From assembly GCF_015751785.1 (NCBI RefSeq), contig NZ_JADOTY010000001.1, positions 6,324,001-6,388,000 on the forward strand: 64,000 bases of DNA. The letters run 5' to 3'. Every line of letters starts with the position of its first letter. The stretch's first letter is position 1. A model generated the notes under the pieces. The model did no database searches, had not been told where the DNA came from, and saw only the letters and a program-made list of their open reading frames with translations. Below, piece after piece: positions 25,658 through 33,798 of this stretch. Made by a program: the position numbers and the translations under genes. The stretch is from Micromonospora vinacea (GTDB lineage: Bacteria > Actinomycetota > Actinomycetes > Mycobacteriales > Micromonosporaceae).

Positions 25658-25711
25658 ACTGGCGCGCGAATTCTCTGTCGGGTCAATTCGTCAAGGAATT
25701 CGCGCGCCAGT
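25658..25711 (-). terminator. Long hairpin ending the pentonate catabolic operon
   Basis: A perfect 16-bp inverted repeat (ACTGGCGCGCGAATTC at 25658-25673 and its complement at 25696-25711) has a 22-nt loop. It lies 45 nt past the stop codon of the semialdehyde dehydrogenase gene. Confidence 0.65.
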
Positions 25712-25755
25712 CGAGGTGGCCCGGAAACCACCCAGGAGAGACCGGCGGACGCGGT

Positions 25756-27273
25756 CTATTCGGCCGCTGGCTGCAACCTCCCGTCGACTCGCCGGGAAAT
25801 GACCGTGTACTCGTCGCGCAACTCCTCGGGGAGGACCCAGGACGGGGCGTCCTGCCACGCCAGCGGGCGGAGGAACCGTCGGATCGACGTGGCGCCCACC
25901 GACGTGTGCACGGCGTTCGTCGACGGCCAGGGTCCACCGTGGTGCTGGGCCCACGACACCCGTACACCGGTGGGGTAGCCGTCGAAGACGATGCGACCCG
26001 CGCGGGCCGCGAGCACGTCGACAAGCCGGCGTACCACGTCGGCGTCATCGCCCGGTCCGCTGTGAAGCGAGCCGGTCAGCGACGGCGGGACGGTGGCCAG
26101 CGCGGCGTCGAGGTCGGCGGCGTCGTCGTACCGGACCACGATCAGGAGCGGACCGAAGCACTCGTCGGCGATCTCGGCGGTCAGGCCGGCGACGCCGACC
26201 TCCAGGAGGGTCGGGGCCACTGTGAAGCCCGCGCCGGGGTCGATCTTCGGTCGCGCCGAGACGCGGGCGCCGGCCCGCTCGAACTCCGTGGCCCGGTTCT
26301 CGTACGCGTCCCGGATCCGCTCGTTGAGCAGCACCGTGCCACCGGACGCGTCGACTCTGGCCCGCAGCGCGTCGACCAGGCCGTCACCACCCGGGTCCGA
26401 CGGGATGAACGCCAGGCCGGGCTTGGTGCACAACTGACCGCCCGAGTTCGTGAAGGAGCCGAACAGCCCCTCGGCGATCTGGTCGCCCCGACCGGCGGCC
26501 GCGTCGGACAGGACGACGATCGGGTTCACGCTGCTCAGCTCGGCGTACAGGGGAATGGGGTCGGGCCGTTCGTCGATGGCCGCCTGGATGGCGCGGGCGG
26601 CGTTCACCGAGCCGGTCAGCGCGGCCGCGCGGATCGCCGGGTGGCGCACCAGCGAACGACCGGCCTGCTCCCCGTACACGGTCGCGACGACACCCTCGGG
26701 CCCGCCGAGGTCGCGGACGGCCGCCTCGATTGCTGCGGCGGAGGCGTGCGAGGTCAGCGGGTGGGACGGGTGGGCCTTCAGGATCGTCGGACACCCGGCG
26801 GCGAGGGCAGCGGCCGTGTCACCACCGGCGACCGAGAAGGCGAACGGGAAGTTGCTCGCCCCGAAAACGGCGACCGGCCCGAGGGGTACGAGCATCCGCC
26901 GCAGGTCCGGACCACGTCCGAGCGGTGTGTCGGCGGCGTGGTCGATGGTCGCCTCGACGTACGCCCCGTCGCGCAGCACCTCGCCGAACATCCGGAACTG
27001 CAGCGCCGCCCGGGTGAGTTCCCCGTCGAGTCGCGCGTGACTCAGCCCGGTCTCCGCCTCGGCGGCGGCGACCAGGTCCACCCGGCGGGACTCCAGCGAC
27101 GTGGCGATCGCGTCCAGCAACTCGGCGCGGCCGAGCCTCCCGCGGGCGGCCAGCCACTGCGCCGCCGGGGACGTCTGACCGGCGATCACCTCCAGTCGAG
27201 ACTCGTCGGTCTCGGTCAGCTCCGTCGCGCGACGCTGACCGTCGCGCGGATCGACCGTCATGACCACGTTCAC
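25756..27273 (-). CDS. 2-oxoglutarate (alpha-ketoglutaric) semialdehyde dehydrogenase
   Basis: A 505-residue aldehyde dehydrogenase, last enzyme of the oxidative pentose route: 2-oxoglutarate semialdehyde plus NAD(P)+ to 2-oxoglutarate. It belongs to the long KGSADH branch (AELSSVNPIVVL carrying the general-base Glu, catalytic Cys in NSGGQLCTKPGLAF, FGASNFPFAFSVAGGD in the Rossmann part). GTG at 27273 overlaps the TGA of the preceding gene and has GAGAGG upstream, so translation is coupled. It is the sixth and last gene of the uptake and catabolic operon that starts at 32768. The other genes there make a Weimberg-type role far more likely than a general aldehyde role. Confidence 0.9.
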   Translation of the reverse strand: MNVVMTVDPRDGQRRATELTETDESRLEVIAGQTSPAAQWLAARGRLGRAELLDAIATSLESRRVDLVAAAEAETGLSHARLDGELTRAALQFRMFGEVLRDGAYVEATIDHAADTPLGRGPDLRRMLVPLGPVAVFGASNFPFAFSVAGGDTAAALAAGCPTILKAHPSHPLTSHASAAAIEAAVRDLGGPEGVVATVYGEQAGRSLVRHPAIRAAALTGSVNAARAIQAAIDERPDPIPLYAELSSVNPIVVLSDAAAGRGDQIAEGLFGSFTNSGGQLCTKPGLAFIPSDPGGDGLVDALRARVDASGGTVLLNERIRDAYENRATEFERAGARVSARPKIDPGAGFTVAPTLLEVGVAGLTAEIADECFGPLLIVVRYDDAADLDAALATVPPSLTGSLHSGPGDDADVVRRLVDVLAARAGRIVFDGYPTGVRVSWAQHHGGPWPSTNAVHTSVGATSIRRFLRPLAWQDAPSWVLPEELRDEYTVISRRVDGRLQPAAE

Positions 27274-28478
27274 AGCAGTCCTCTCCTCACCAGATTGCCC
27301 ATCAGATCGCGGACACCGAAGTGCCAGGGCTCGCACTCCTCCGCGTGCCGCACCCGGTTGACCAGGGTGCCGAGCGCCGGGCAGCTGATCCGTACCACGT
27401 CGTCGACCTTGTGGGTGAAGCCCTCGCCGGGGCGGTCCCGGTCCTGGATGGGCGCGAACATGGTGCCGAGCATCAGGGCGGCGCCGTCGGGATAGTGGTG
27501 GTGCGGCCCGATCAACTGCCGGACCAGTTCCTCCGGGTCACGCGACATCTGGGTCATCTCGGAGACCGCCTCCAGGTGGAAGCCGTCCACGCCGCGAACC
27601 TCCAGGCGCACCTTGAGTTCGCGTACCCGGTCCATGCCGAACCTGTCGTCGAAGAGCCGGATCAGGGGGCCGAGGGCGCAGGAGGCGTTGTTGTCCTTCG
27701 CCAGAGGAAGCAGGAGCGCCGAGCGGCCCTCGATGTCACGCAGGTTCACGTCGTTGCCGAGGGTGGCGCCGACGATCCGACCGCTGGACTGGACGATGAG
27801 CGTGACCTCGGGTTCCGGGTTGTTCCAGGTGGATGCGGCGAGCACGCCGACCGGAACGGCGGTGCCGACGGCGGAGAGGATCTGGCCCTTGGTGAAGATC
27901 TCGGCGTCCGGGCCGATTCCCACCTCCAGGTACTGACTCCACATGCCCTCGGCGACCAGCAGACTCTTGAGCCGGTCGGCCTCCGGCGAGCCCGCCTCCA
28001 GGCTGTGCAGGTCGACACCGACGTCGGCGAGCATGCGGTGTCGGATGTCCGCCGCCAGCGCCAGGTCTCCCCGTGCCCGTTCCTCGATCACTCGTTCGAT
28101 CATGGAGATCGGGAAGGTCACCCCGGCGGCCTTGAGCGCCTGGAGGTCGACCGGGGCGAGCAACCAGGGCCGGTTAGGGTCCCGGGTCGCGGCCCCCGTG
28201 TTGGCCAGGATCTCCCCGAAGTCGCCCACCCTCGGCCCGTCGAGCCCGGCCACCGTCGCGGCGGGATCGGGCAGCTCGCAGATGTCGCGGACGGTCGGGA
28301 ACCGGTGGCTGATGTCGATGACCTCGCCGTCGCGGACGGTCACCGGCGAGGGGCCGTCGCCGGACGGGTCCCAGATCCGGCCGATGAGGATGCTGTCGGC
28401 GTCGTCCGGCAACGCCTCGGCGGCGGTACCGACCCAGTCCGCGTCCGCGGCCAGCCCTCGGGGCCGTGGCACGGTCAT
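27270..28478 (-). CDS. xylX: XylX-like 2-keto-3-deoxypentonate dehydratase (FAH superfamily)
   Basis: A 402-residue fumarylacetoacetate hydrolase superfamily protein. It resembles Caulobacter XylX, the 2-keto-3-deoxy-D-xylonate dehydratase, along its whole length: LLAPVDLQALKAAGVTF, RVIEERARGD, MWSQYLEVGIGPDAEIFTKG, WNNPEPEV, GNDVNLRDIEGRSALLL, AKDNNASCALGP and TMFAPIQDRDRPGEGFTHK. The acidic metal ligands of the fold are in NPEPEV and the GNDVN loop. The product is 2-oxoglutarate semialdehyde, the substrate of the next gene. Its ATG overlaps the stop of the enolase-family gene (ATGA) and its stop overlaps the next start, so the three enzymes are tightly coupled. Stereospecificity (D-xylose or L-arabinose branch) cannot be read from the sequence. 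Confidence 0.88.
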   Translation of the reverse strand: MTVPRPRGLAADADWVGTAAEALPDDADSILIGRIWDPSGDGPSPVTVRDGEVIDISHRFPTVRDICELPDPAATVAGLDGPRVGDFGEILANTGAATRDPNRPWLLAPVDLQALKAAGVTFPISMIERVIEERARGDLALAADIRHRMLADVGVDLHSLEAGSPEADRLKSLLVAEGMWSQYLEVGIGPDAEIFTKGQILSAVGTAVPVGVLAASTWNNPEPEVTLIVQSSGRIVGATLGNDVNLRDIEGRSALLLPLAKDNNASCALGPLIRLFDDRFGMDRVRELKVRLEVRGVDGFHLEAVSEMTQMSRDPEELVRQLIGPHHHYPDGAALMLGTMFAPIQDRDRPGEGFTHKVDDVVRISCPALGTLVNRVRHAEECEPWHFGVRDLMGNLVRRGLL

Positions 28479-29656
28479 GAGTCGCTCTCCAGGTTGAAGA
28501 AGGACCGCTCGTCGCGGGGACGGATGTCGAAGACGGCGTCCTGGAACATCCGTAGCGGGTGCGGTGTGAACGGGTGTTGCTCGATCGCGGTGAGATCCAC
28601 CTCGATGCCCAGGCCGATCCCGGTCGGGATGAGGATGTCGCCCTCGTCGGTCAGCACCAGCCGCTCGTTGGTGATCTCGGGACGCCAGGGCACGTCGGTC
28701 GCCATGATCTCCAGGTACCGGAAGTTGGGCAGCGTCGCCCCGAGTTGCAGCGTCGCGGCCGTGCTGAGTGGACCGCTCGGGTTGTGCGGCGCGAAGCCCA
28801 CGTAGCTGGTCGCGGCGAGCGTGGAGATGAACGCCAGCTCGGCGATCCCGCCGGCGTGCGTCACGTCGGGCTGGACGAAGTCGACGGCCTGGCGGGCCAG
28901 CGCGGGCGCGAAGCCCTGCCGGCCGTACCACCGCTCCCCCGCCGCGATCGGCACCGGCGACGCGCGACGGATGTCGACGAGCGCGTCGAGATTGTCCGGT
29001 GGGCAGGGCTCTTCGAACCACACCGGGTCGAACTGGGCGATCTCCTTGGCGACCTTGATGGCGTGGCGGACGTCGAAGCGGCCGTGGCCCTCGACGAACA
29101 GCTCCACCTCGCGGCCCACTGCCCCGCGCACGGCGTCGATCTGGGCGAGCACCCGGTCCAACTGCGCGGTGGTGATGGTGAGGTCGTAGTTCTCGAACGC
29201 GTCCCACTTGAGGCCCCGGAAGCCGGCTTCCACAGTCCGGCGCGCGGCGGCCGCGTAGTCCTCCGGCGTGACGGCGCCGGAGAACCAACCGTTCGCGTAC
29301 GCCCGGACCCGGTCCCGGGTCGCACCGCCGAGCAGCCGGGACACCGGTACGCCGAGCTGGCGCGCCGCGATGTCCCACAGGGCCATCTCCAGCGAGCTCA
29401 ACGCCGTCATGATGACCGGGCCGCCGCGCCAGTACCAGTCCCGCGCGGTCTCGTAGAGGATCTTCGAGATGCTTGTGGGATCCAGGCCCACCACCGCCTC
29501 GGCCAGCTCGGCGATGGCACCCTGGACGGCACGTTCCTTGCCCTCCAGGGTGGCCTCGCCGAGCCCGACGATCCCCTCGTCGGTGTGGACGCGCACGATG
29601 ACGAGGTTCGTGCGGTAGAAGTCGACGACCAGTGTGTCGACAGAGACGATCTTCAT
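28475..29656 (-). CDS. Enolase-superfamily sugar-acid (pentonate/galactonate-type) dehydratase
   Basis: A 393-residue mandelate racemase/muconate lactonizing subgroup enzyme, closest in layout to D-galactonate and D-arabinonate dehydratases. Visible sites: capping domain 1 to about 115 (WYWRGGPVIMTALSSLEMALWDI), barrel lysine in FRGLKWDAF, metal ligands in VEGHGRFD, WFEEP and AAGER, and the base histidine in FAPHNPSGP. The first metal ligand, Asp in E. coli DgoD (GLDFHGR), appears as Glu (FVEGHGR). It would dehydrate an aldonate to the 2-keto-3-deoxy acid used by the overlapping XylX-like gene, making D-xylonate or another pentonate the likeliest substrate. It lies 8 nt after the permease gene. 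Confidence 0.85.
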   Translation of the reverse strand: MKIVSVDTLVVDFYRTNLVIVRVHTDEGIVGLGEATLEGKERAVQGAIAELAEAVVGLDPTSISKILYETARDWYWRGGPVIMTALSSLEMALWDIAARQLGVPVSRLLGGATRDRVRAYANGWFSGAVTPEDYAAAARRTVEAGFRGLKWDAFENYDLTITTAQLDRVLAQIDAVRGAVGREVELFVEGHGRFDVRHAIKVAKEIAQFDPVWFEEPCPPDNLDALVDIRRASPVPIAAGERWYGRQGFAPALARQAVDFVQPDVTHAGGIAELAFISTLAATSYVGFAPHNPSGPLSTAATLQLGATLPNFRYLEIMATDVPWRPEITNERLVLTDEGDILIPTGIGLGIEVDLTAIEQHPFTPHPLRMFQDAVFDIRPRDERSFFNLESDS

Positions 29657-29664
29657 CTTTCGGC

Positions 29665-30495
29665 TCAACCCTTCACCGCACCGGCGGTCATGCCGGACAC
29701 CACGTACTTCTGGACCAACAGGTAGAAGGCGACGGCGGGCAGCGTGAACAGGAAGGCGACGGCCATCACCGTCTGGATCGGTGTACCCAGTTCGCCGATG
29801 AAGTTCGCGATGCCGACGGAGGCGGGTTGCAGATCGGGGTTGAAGATGAACGTCACCGCGAACACGTACTCGTTCCAGGCGTGGAAGAAGGCGATGACAG
29901 CGGTGGCCGCGATCGACGGTGCGATGAGGGGCACGTTGATGCGGGTCAGCGTGGTGAAGGGCCGGGCGCCGTCGGCGCGTGCGGCTTCCTCCAGTTCCTT
30001 CGGGATGCCGTCGATGGCGCCCTTGAGGATCAGCGCGACGATCGGCAGGACGAAGGCGGAGTTCACCAGGACGAGGCCGGTCAGCGAGTCGAGCAGTTCG
30101 AAACGGCGGAACAGCGCGAACAGCGGGACGACCATGAGTGCCTCGGGAAGCATCTGTGTGAACAGCAGTACGACGGTCAGCACGGCCTTGCCCCAGAACG
30201 AGAACCGGGACAGCGCGTAACCGAGCGGGATGCCCAGGCCGACGGAGAGGACCATCGTGCCGACGGCGATGATCAGGCTGTTGAGCAGCCAGCCGGCCGC
30301 CTTGCCCTCGGCGAGCGCGTCCACGAAGACCCCGAACTGGCCGAGGTCGGGCGTGAGCCGGGGCTGATCGGCGAAGAGGTCGCTGTTGCTGGACAGCGCC
30401 GTGACGAACATCCAGTACAGCGGGAACACCGCGATGCCCAGCACGACGAGCACGGCGACGATCCGTGCGGTGACACCGAAACGGAAGCGCCTCAT
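29665..30495 (-). CDS. ABC sugar transporter permease, MalG type (second system)
   Basis: A 276-residue permease with six spans and the EAA loop (KELEEAARADGARPFTTLTRINVP near residues 180-205). It ends 8 nt before the dehydratase gene and starts inside the end of the previous permease (ATGA overlap at 30492-30495). With the MalF-type permease and lipoprotein upstream it forms a second CUT1 importer, again lacking its own ATPase. Genetic linkage to three catabolic enzymes suggests it imports a pentose, pentoside or pentonate. Confidence 0.92.
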   Translation of the reverse strand: MRRFRFGVTARIVAVLVVLGIAVFPLYWMFVTALSSNSDLFADQPRLTPDLGQFGVFVDALAEGKAAGWLLNSLIIAVGTMVLSVGLGIPLGYALSRFSFWGKAVLTVVLLFTQMLPEALMVVPLFALFRRFELLDSLTGLVLVNSAFVLPIVALILKGAIDGIPKELEEAARADGARPFTTLTRINVPLIAPSIAATAVIAFFHAWNEYVFAVTFIFNPDLQPASVGIANFIGELGTPIQTVMAVAFLFTLPAVAFYLLVQKYVVSGMTAGAVKG

Positions 30496-31445
30496 CGGAC
30501 GTCCCCCTTCTCCACGGCACGGGCGACCAGGCGGCTGCCGATGATGACGATGAGCGAGATGACGACGCCGACCATTCCGATGGCCGCCGCCGATCCGAGT
30601 TCCTTCGAGTCGAACGCCTGCGAGTACAGGTCGATGACGAGCGTCTCGGTGGCACCGACCGGTCCGCCCTTGGTCATCAACCAGATCAGCTCGAACCGCC
30701 GTAGCGACCAGATCGTCATCAGCAGGGCCAGCAGACCCACTGTCGGCTTGATGACCTGCCAGGTGACGGCGCGGAAGGTGGCCCATCGCCCCGCGCCGTC
30801 GACGGTCGCGGCCTCGTTGAGGTCCTGCGGAACGGACTGGAGGGCGGAGAGCAGCACCACGGAGGTGAACGGGAACAGCTGCCAGATGGTCGTGGCGAGC
30901 ACGGCCGGGAGCGCGTAGCGCGGGCTGTCCAGGATGGCGCCGCCGGGGACGCCGAGTCCCACGGCGTCGAGGAAGCGGTTCACGATGCCGTACTGCGCGT
31001 TGAGCATCCAGGTGGCGATGAGCGCGACCGCGATGCCCGGGGCGGCCCAGGGGACGGTCACCAGCGCCCGTGCCACGCCCCGGCCTCGAAACTTCCTGTT
31101 GAGCAGGAGTGCGACGACGAGTCCGGCGCCGATCGCGACGACCACACAGGTGATCACGTAGACGACGGTGATCAGCAGGGTGCGGTGGAACTCGGGGTCG
31201 CCGAAGATCCGGTTGAAGTTCTCGAGCCCGACCCACTCGCTGCGGGTGGGGTTGAGCAGCCTCGTCCTGGTGAAGCTGAGGTACACCTCCTGGACGAGGG
31301 GTACCGCCTGGAAGACGAGGATGAACAGGGCGGCGGGTGCCAGGAACAGGTAGGGCGTCCACTTGCTACCCAGCGGGCTGGGCCGACGCCGGGGCCGGCC
31401 TGGGGGTGTTGTCTTCGGTGCTCCGGTCTGCTCGACCACAGTCAT
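30492..31445 (-). CDS. ABC sugar transporter permease, MalF type (second system)
   Basis: A 317-residue permease with a Pro/Arg-rich cytosolic tail (about 35 residues), six spans and the EAA loop in PQDLNEAATVDGAGRWATFR. ATG at 31445 is preceded by GAAGGACC. It overlaps the next permease gene by 4 nt and is separated from the binding-protein gene by a strong hairpin (31469-31506). Confidence 0.92.
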   Translation of the reverse strand: MTVVEQTGAPKTTPPGRPRRRPSPLGSKWTPYLFLAPAALFILVFQAVPLVQEVYLSFTRTRLLNPTRSEWVGLENFNRIFGDPEFHRTLLITVVYVITCVVVAIGAGLVVALLLNRKFRGRGVARALVTVPWAAPGIAVALIATWMLNAQYGIVNRFLDAVGLGVPGGAILDSPRYALPAVLATTIWQLFPFTSVVLLSALQSVPQDLNEAATVDGAGRWATFRAVTWQVIKPTVGLLALLMTIWSLRRFELIWLMTKGGPVGATETLVIDLYSQAFDSKELGSAAAIGMVGVVISLIVIIGSRLVARAVEKGDVR

Positions 31446-31468
31446 CGGGTTCGGTCCTTCGGGGGAAG

Positions 31469-31506
31469 GACGCTGCCGGCGCACGGAACGTCGCGCCGGC
31501 AGCGTC
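31469..31506 (-). promoter_or_regulatory. Intra-operon hairpin after the second binding-protein gene
   Basis: A perfect 14-bp stem, GACGCTGCCGGCGC with GCGCCGGCAGCGTC, and a 10-nt loop lie between the binding-protein stop and the ribosome binding site of the first permease gene. The first ABC operon has a hairpin at the same place. Confidence 0.65.
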
Positions 31507-31520
31507 GCCGTGTCGAGCGG

Positions 31521-32768
31521 TCAGCGGACCAGTTCGGTCGCCTGCTGCTGGGCGCGATCCAGTGCCGACTTGAGGTCGGCCTTGCCCTGCAGTGCCGCGA
31601 CCACGTTCTGCACGACCACCTTGCGGATGTCCGGCGTCTTCGCCTCGAACCCCAGCACGATCTGCGGCAGGCTGGTCTCGGTGAGCCCGTCGAAGACGGG
31701 GAGGAACGCGGTCGCCTTGAGCGCCTCCGCGCTGCGCTGCGTGGCGGTGGCGACGCTGCTCGCGCCGAGGATCTCCTGCAGCTTGACCTGGTTCTGCGGC
31801 TCCAGCGCCCACTTGATGAAGGTGCCGGCCTCCTCCTTGCCCTCGCTCGCCTCGTTGATCACGATTGGTGCGAGGATCGCGCCCTGCTTGCGGACCGGGA
31901 ACGGGATCGGCGCGACGTTGAAGTTCAACTTCGCGTTCTGGCCGCGGGTGGCAGTCACGTAGCCGCCGTTGTTGAGCTCCATCCCGACCTTGCCCTCGGC
32001 GAACATCCGCCGGAACGTCGCCGCGTCCGCGCCGCGCGGGATCACGTTCGCGTCGTACAGGTCCTTGAACGCCTGCAGGCCCTTGAGGTTCTCGGGCGAG
32101 TTGATCGTCAGGTTCTTCCCGTCGGACCACGCTCCGCCGAAGCCGTAGACGTAGTTGAAGATGTCCTGCCAGACACCGGCCTCCTCGGCCTCCGTCTGAC
32201 GGAACGCCAGGCCGAAGACGTCACCCTTGGTCAGCGACTTCGCGGTGGAGGTGAACTGCTCGTAGGTGGTCGGCGGCGTCGGGATCAGGTCCGCGTTGTA
32301 GAACATCGCGTAGTTCGACGCTTCGAAGATGACGCCGTGCCGGACACCGTCGTGGACCATGAACTGGTCCGGCTGCTTGAGCAGGTCGTACTTGCTGGCG
32401 TCGATCACCTTGTCCAGCGGCGCGACGAGGCCGGCGTCCGAGGCTGCCTCGAATTCGGGCATGTCGAAGCGGATCAGGTCGGGGCCCTTGCCGCTGCCCA
32501 TCTGGGTGAGCACGGTCTGGCCGAAGGTCGGGTACGGCACCGCGGCGGCGGAGACCTGGACCTTGGTCTGGCTCTGGTTGAACTCGTCGAGCCACTTCGT
32601 CAACAGGGGTCCGCGGCCCGGGTCGCCGAAGGTCGAGGCGGCGAAGGTCAGTTTGGTGACGCCGTCGCCGGAATCGCCGTCCGAACCGCAACCGGTCAGG
32701 AGGGTGGCGACCAGGCCGAGGGCACATGTCGCCCTGGCGATGCCGAAATGAGCGCGCTTATTACCCAT
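31521..32768 (-). CDS. Extracellular sugar-binding lipoprotein (second ABC system)
   Basis: A 415-residue family 1 solute-binding protein. The signal peptide ends in the lipobox LLTGC (lipidated Cys about residue 27). The mature part begins with KLTFAASTFGDPGRGP, has GKGPDLIRFDMPEFEAASDAG, and ends in a helical EILGASSVATATQRS segment. ATG at 32768 follows GTGGAG; an upstream in-frame start at 32798 lacks a site. It is the first gene of the uptake and pentonate catabolic operon and is divergent from an IclR regulator, across a spacer with a clear palindrome. Confidence 0.92.
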   Translation of the reverse strand: MGNKRAHFGIARATCALGLVATLLTGCGSDGDSGDGVTKLTFAASTFGDPGRGPLLTKWLDEFNQSQTKVQVSAAAVPYPTFGQTVLTQMGSGKGPDLIRFDMPEFEAASDAGLVAPLDKVIDASKYDLLKQPDQFMVHDGVRHGVIFEASNYAMFYNADLIPTPPTTYEQFTSTAKSLTKGDVFGLAFRQTEAEEAGVWQDIFNYVYGFGGAWSDGKNLTINSPENLKGLQAFKDLYDANVIPRGADAATFRRMFAEGKVGMELNNGGYVTATRGQNAKLNFNVAPIPFPVRKQGAILAPIVINEASEGKEEAGTFIKWALEPQNQVKLQEILGASSVATATQRSAEALKATAFLPVFDGLTETSLPQIVLGFEAKTPDIRKVVVQNVVAALQGKADLKSALDRAQQQATELVR

Positions 32769-32872
32769 CGTTACTCCACTGTTACGAGATGACGTCAAGC
32801 CGATGAAATTGCAACGATCGTAGCGCCATGTGCAACGGTGTCAAGTGGCGATTGCGCATGGCGTCATCTATA

Positions 32873-32887
32873 TTGCATAATGTGCAA
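32873..32887. promoter_or_regulatory. IclR-type operator over the iclR promoter
   Basis: TTGCA-TAATG-TGCAA is a perfect 15-bp palindrome. It overlaps a candidate -10 (CATAAT, 32876-32881), which is 18 nt from TTGCGC (32852-32857). Further TTGCA or TGCAA half sites lie at 32809-32813 and near 32830, towards the binding-protein gene. This suits an IclR dimer pair controlling both directions. Confidence 0.6.
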
Positions 32888-32929
32888 TGACAGCGACGGT
32901 GTTGCCGTCGCGCGAGGGGAGACACAGCC

Positions 32930-33721
32930 TTGGCGCAATCGATTCGCCGCGCGATCGACCTCATCCGTCGATCCGCGGAGCACCCGCTGTCCCTAACGGA
33001 GGCTGCGGACGTGCTCGGCGTCCACAAGTCCACAGCCCTGCGCATCCTGCAGACACTGGAGTCCGCGCGCTTCGTCCGCCGGACCGGCGCGGGCACCTAC
33101 GTGCTCGGCAGCGGCCTGATCGAGTTGTCCGAACTAGCGCTCGGCTCGATGGACCTCCGCCAACCCGCCGCCGCACACCTGCGCGCGCTGCAACGCGAGA
33201 CCGGCCACACCGTACACCTGGCGCAACTGACCGGCGATGAGATCATCTATATCGACAAGGTGGACAGCCCGGCGTTCGACGCCGTCAAGCTGCCGTCGCG
33301 GGTGGGACGCGCGGTGTCCATCTACGCGAGCGCCGTGGGCAAGACGATCCTGGCCTACCTTCCCCGGCAGGAACGCGACCGCCTTCTCTCCCACGTCGTC
33401 TTCGAGAGATTCACCGACACCACCTTCACCGACCACGACGCCCTGGAAGCCGAACTTGCCCGCATCCACGACTGCGGCTGGGCCGTGGACAACGGCGAGC
33501 ACGACGCCTACGTGATGTGCGTGGCCGCGCCGATCAGGGATTCGCGGGGGCAGGTCATCGCCGCCGCCTCGATCACGGCGATCGAGGTCATCGCCAGCCT
33601 CGACCAGCTCAAGAGCAACCTTCCGCTGCTCCTGGAGACCGCCAACAAGATCTCGTACGAGCTGGGCTACGCGCCGCCCTCCCTAGCCAGCGCGGACAGT
33701 GAGATCCGCGCAGCGACCTGA
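32930..33721 (+). CDS. IclR family transcriptional regulator
   Basis: A 263-residue IclR-type regulator: winged helix-turn-helix (SLTEAADVLGVHKSTALRIL, residues 21-40), then the GAF-like effector domain with GRAVSIYASAVGKTILAYLP and a C-terminal ITAIEVIASLDQLK. Translation starts at TTG (32930), with GAGGGGAG 8 nt upstream. It is divergent from the sugar uptake and pentonate operon and surely controls it. IclR proteins of this kind respond to sugar acids such as 2-keto-3-deoxygluconate, so an intermediate of the pathway is a reasonable effector. Confidence 0.9.
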   Translation: MAQSIRRAIDLIRRSAEHPLSLTEAADVLGVHKSTALRILQTLESARFVRRTGAGTYVLGSGLIELSELALGSMDLRQPAAAHLRALQRETGHTVHLAQLTGDEIIYIDKVDSPAFDAVKLPSRVGRAVSIYASAVGKTILAYLPRQERDRLLSHVVFERFTDTTFTDHDALEAELARIHDCGWAVDNGEHDAYVMCVAAPIRDSRGQVIAAASITAIEVIASLDQLKSNLPLLLETANKISYELGYAPPSLASADSEIRAAT

Positions 33722-33798
33722 CCGCGCACGTCCCGGGCGATCACCGCGTTCTCGGCGCCGACCCGCCGGTGATGCGGTGATGCTCGTCGGTCGGCCGC

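Larger units (their letters stand above)
25434..25755. other. 322-nt intergenic region with operator-like box and long hairpin
   Basis: The spacer lies between the semialdehyde dehydrogenase gene (ending at 25756) and the esterase gene that it precedes on the same strand. It holds a LacI-type box (25535-25548) and a 16-bp inverted repeat (25658-25711), both listed separately. Composition is lower in GC than the flanking genes. I see no gene in it. Confidence 0.5.
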
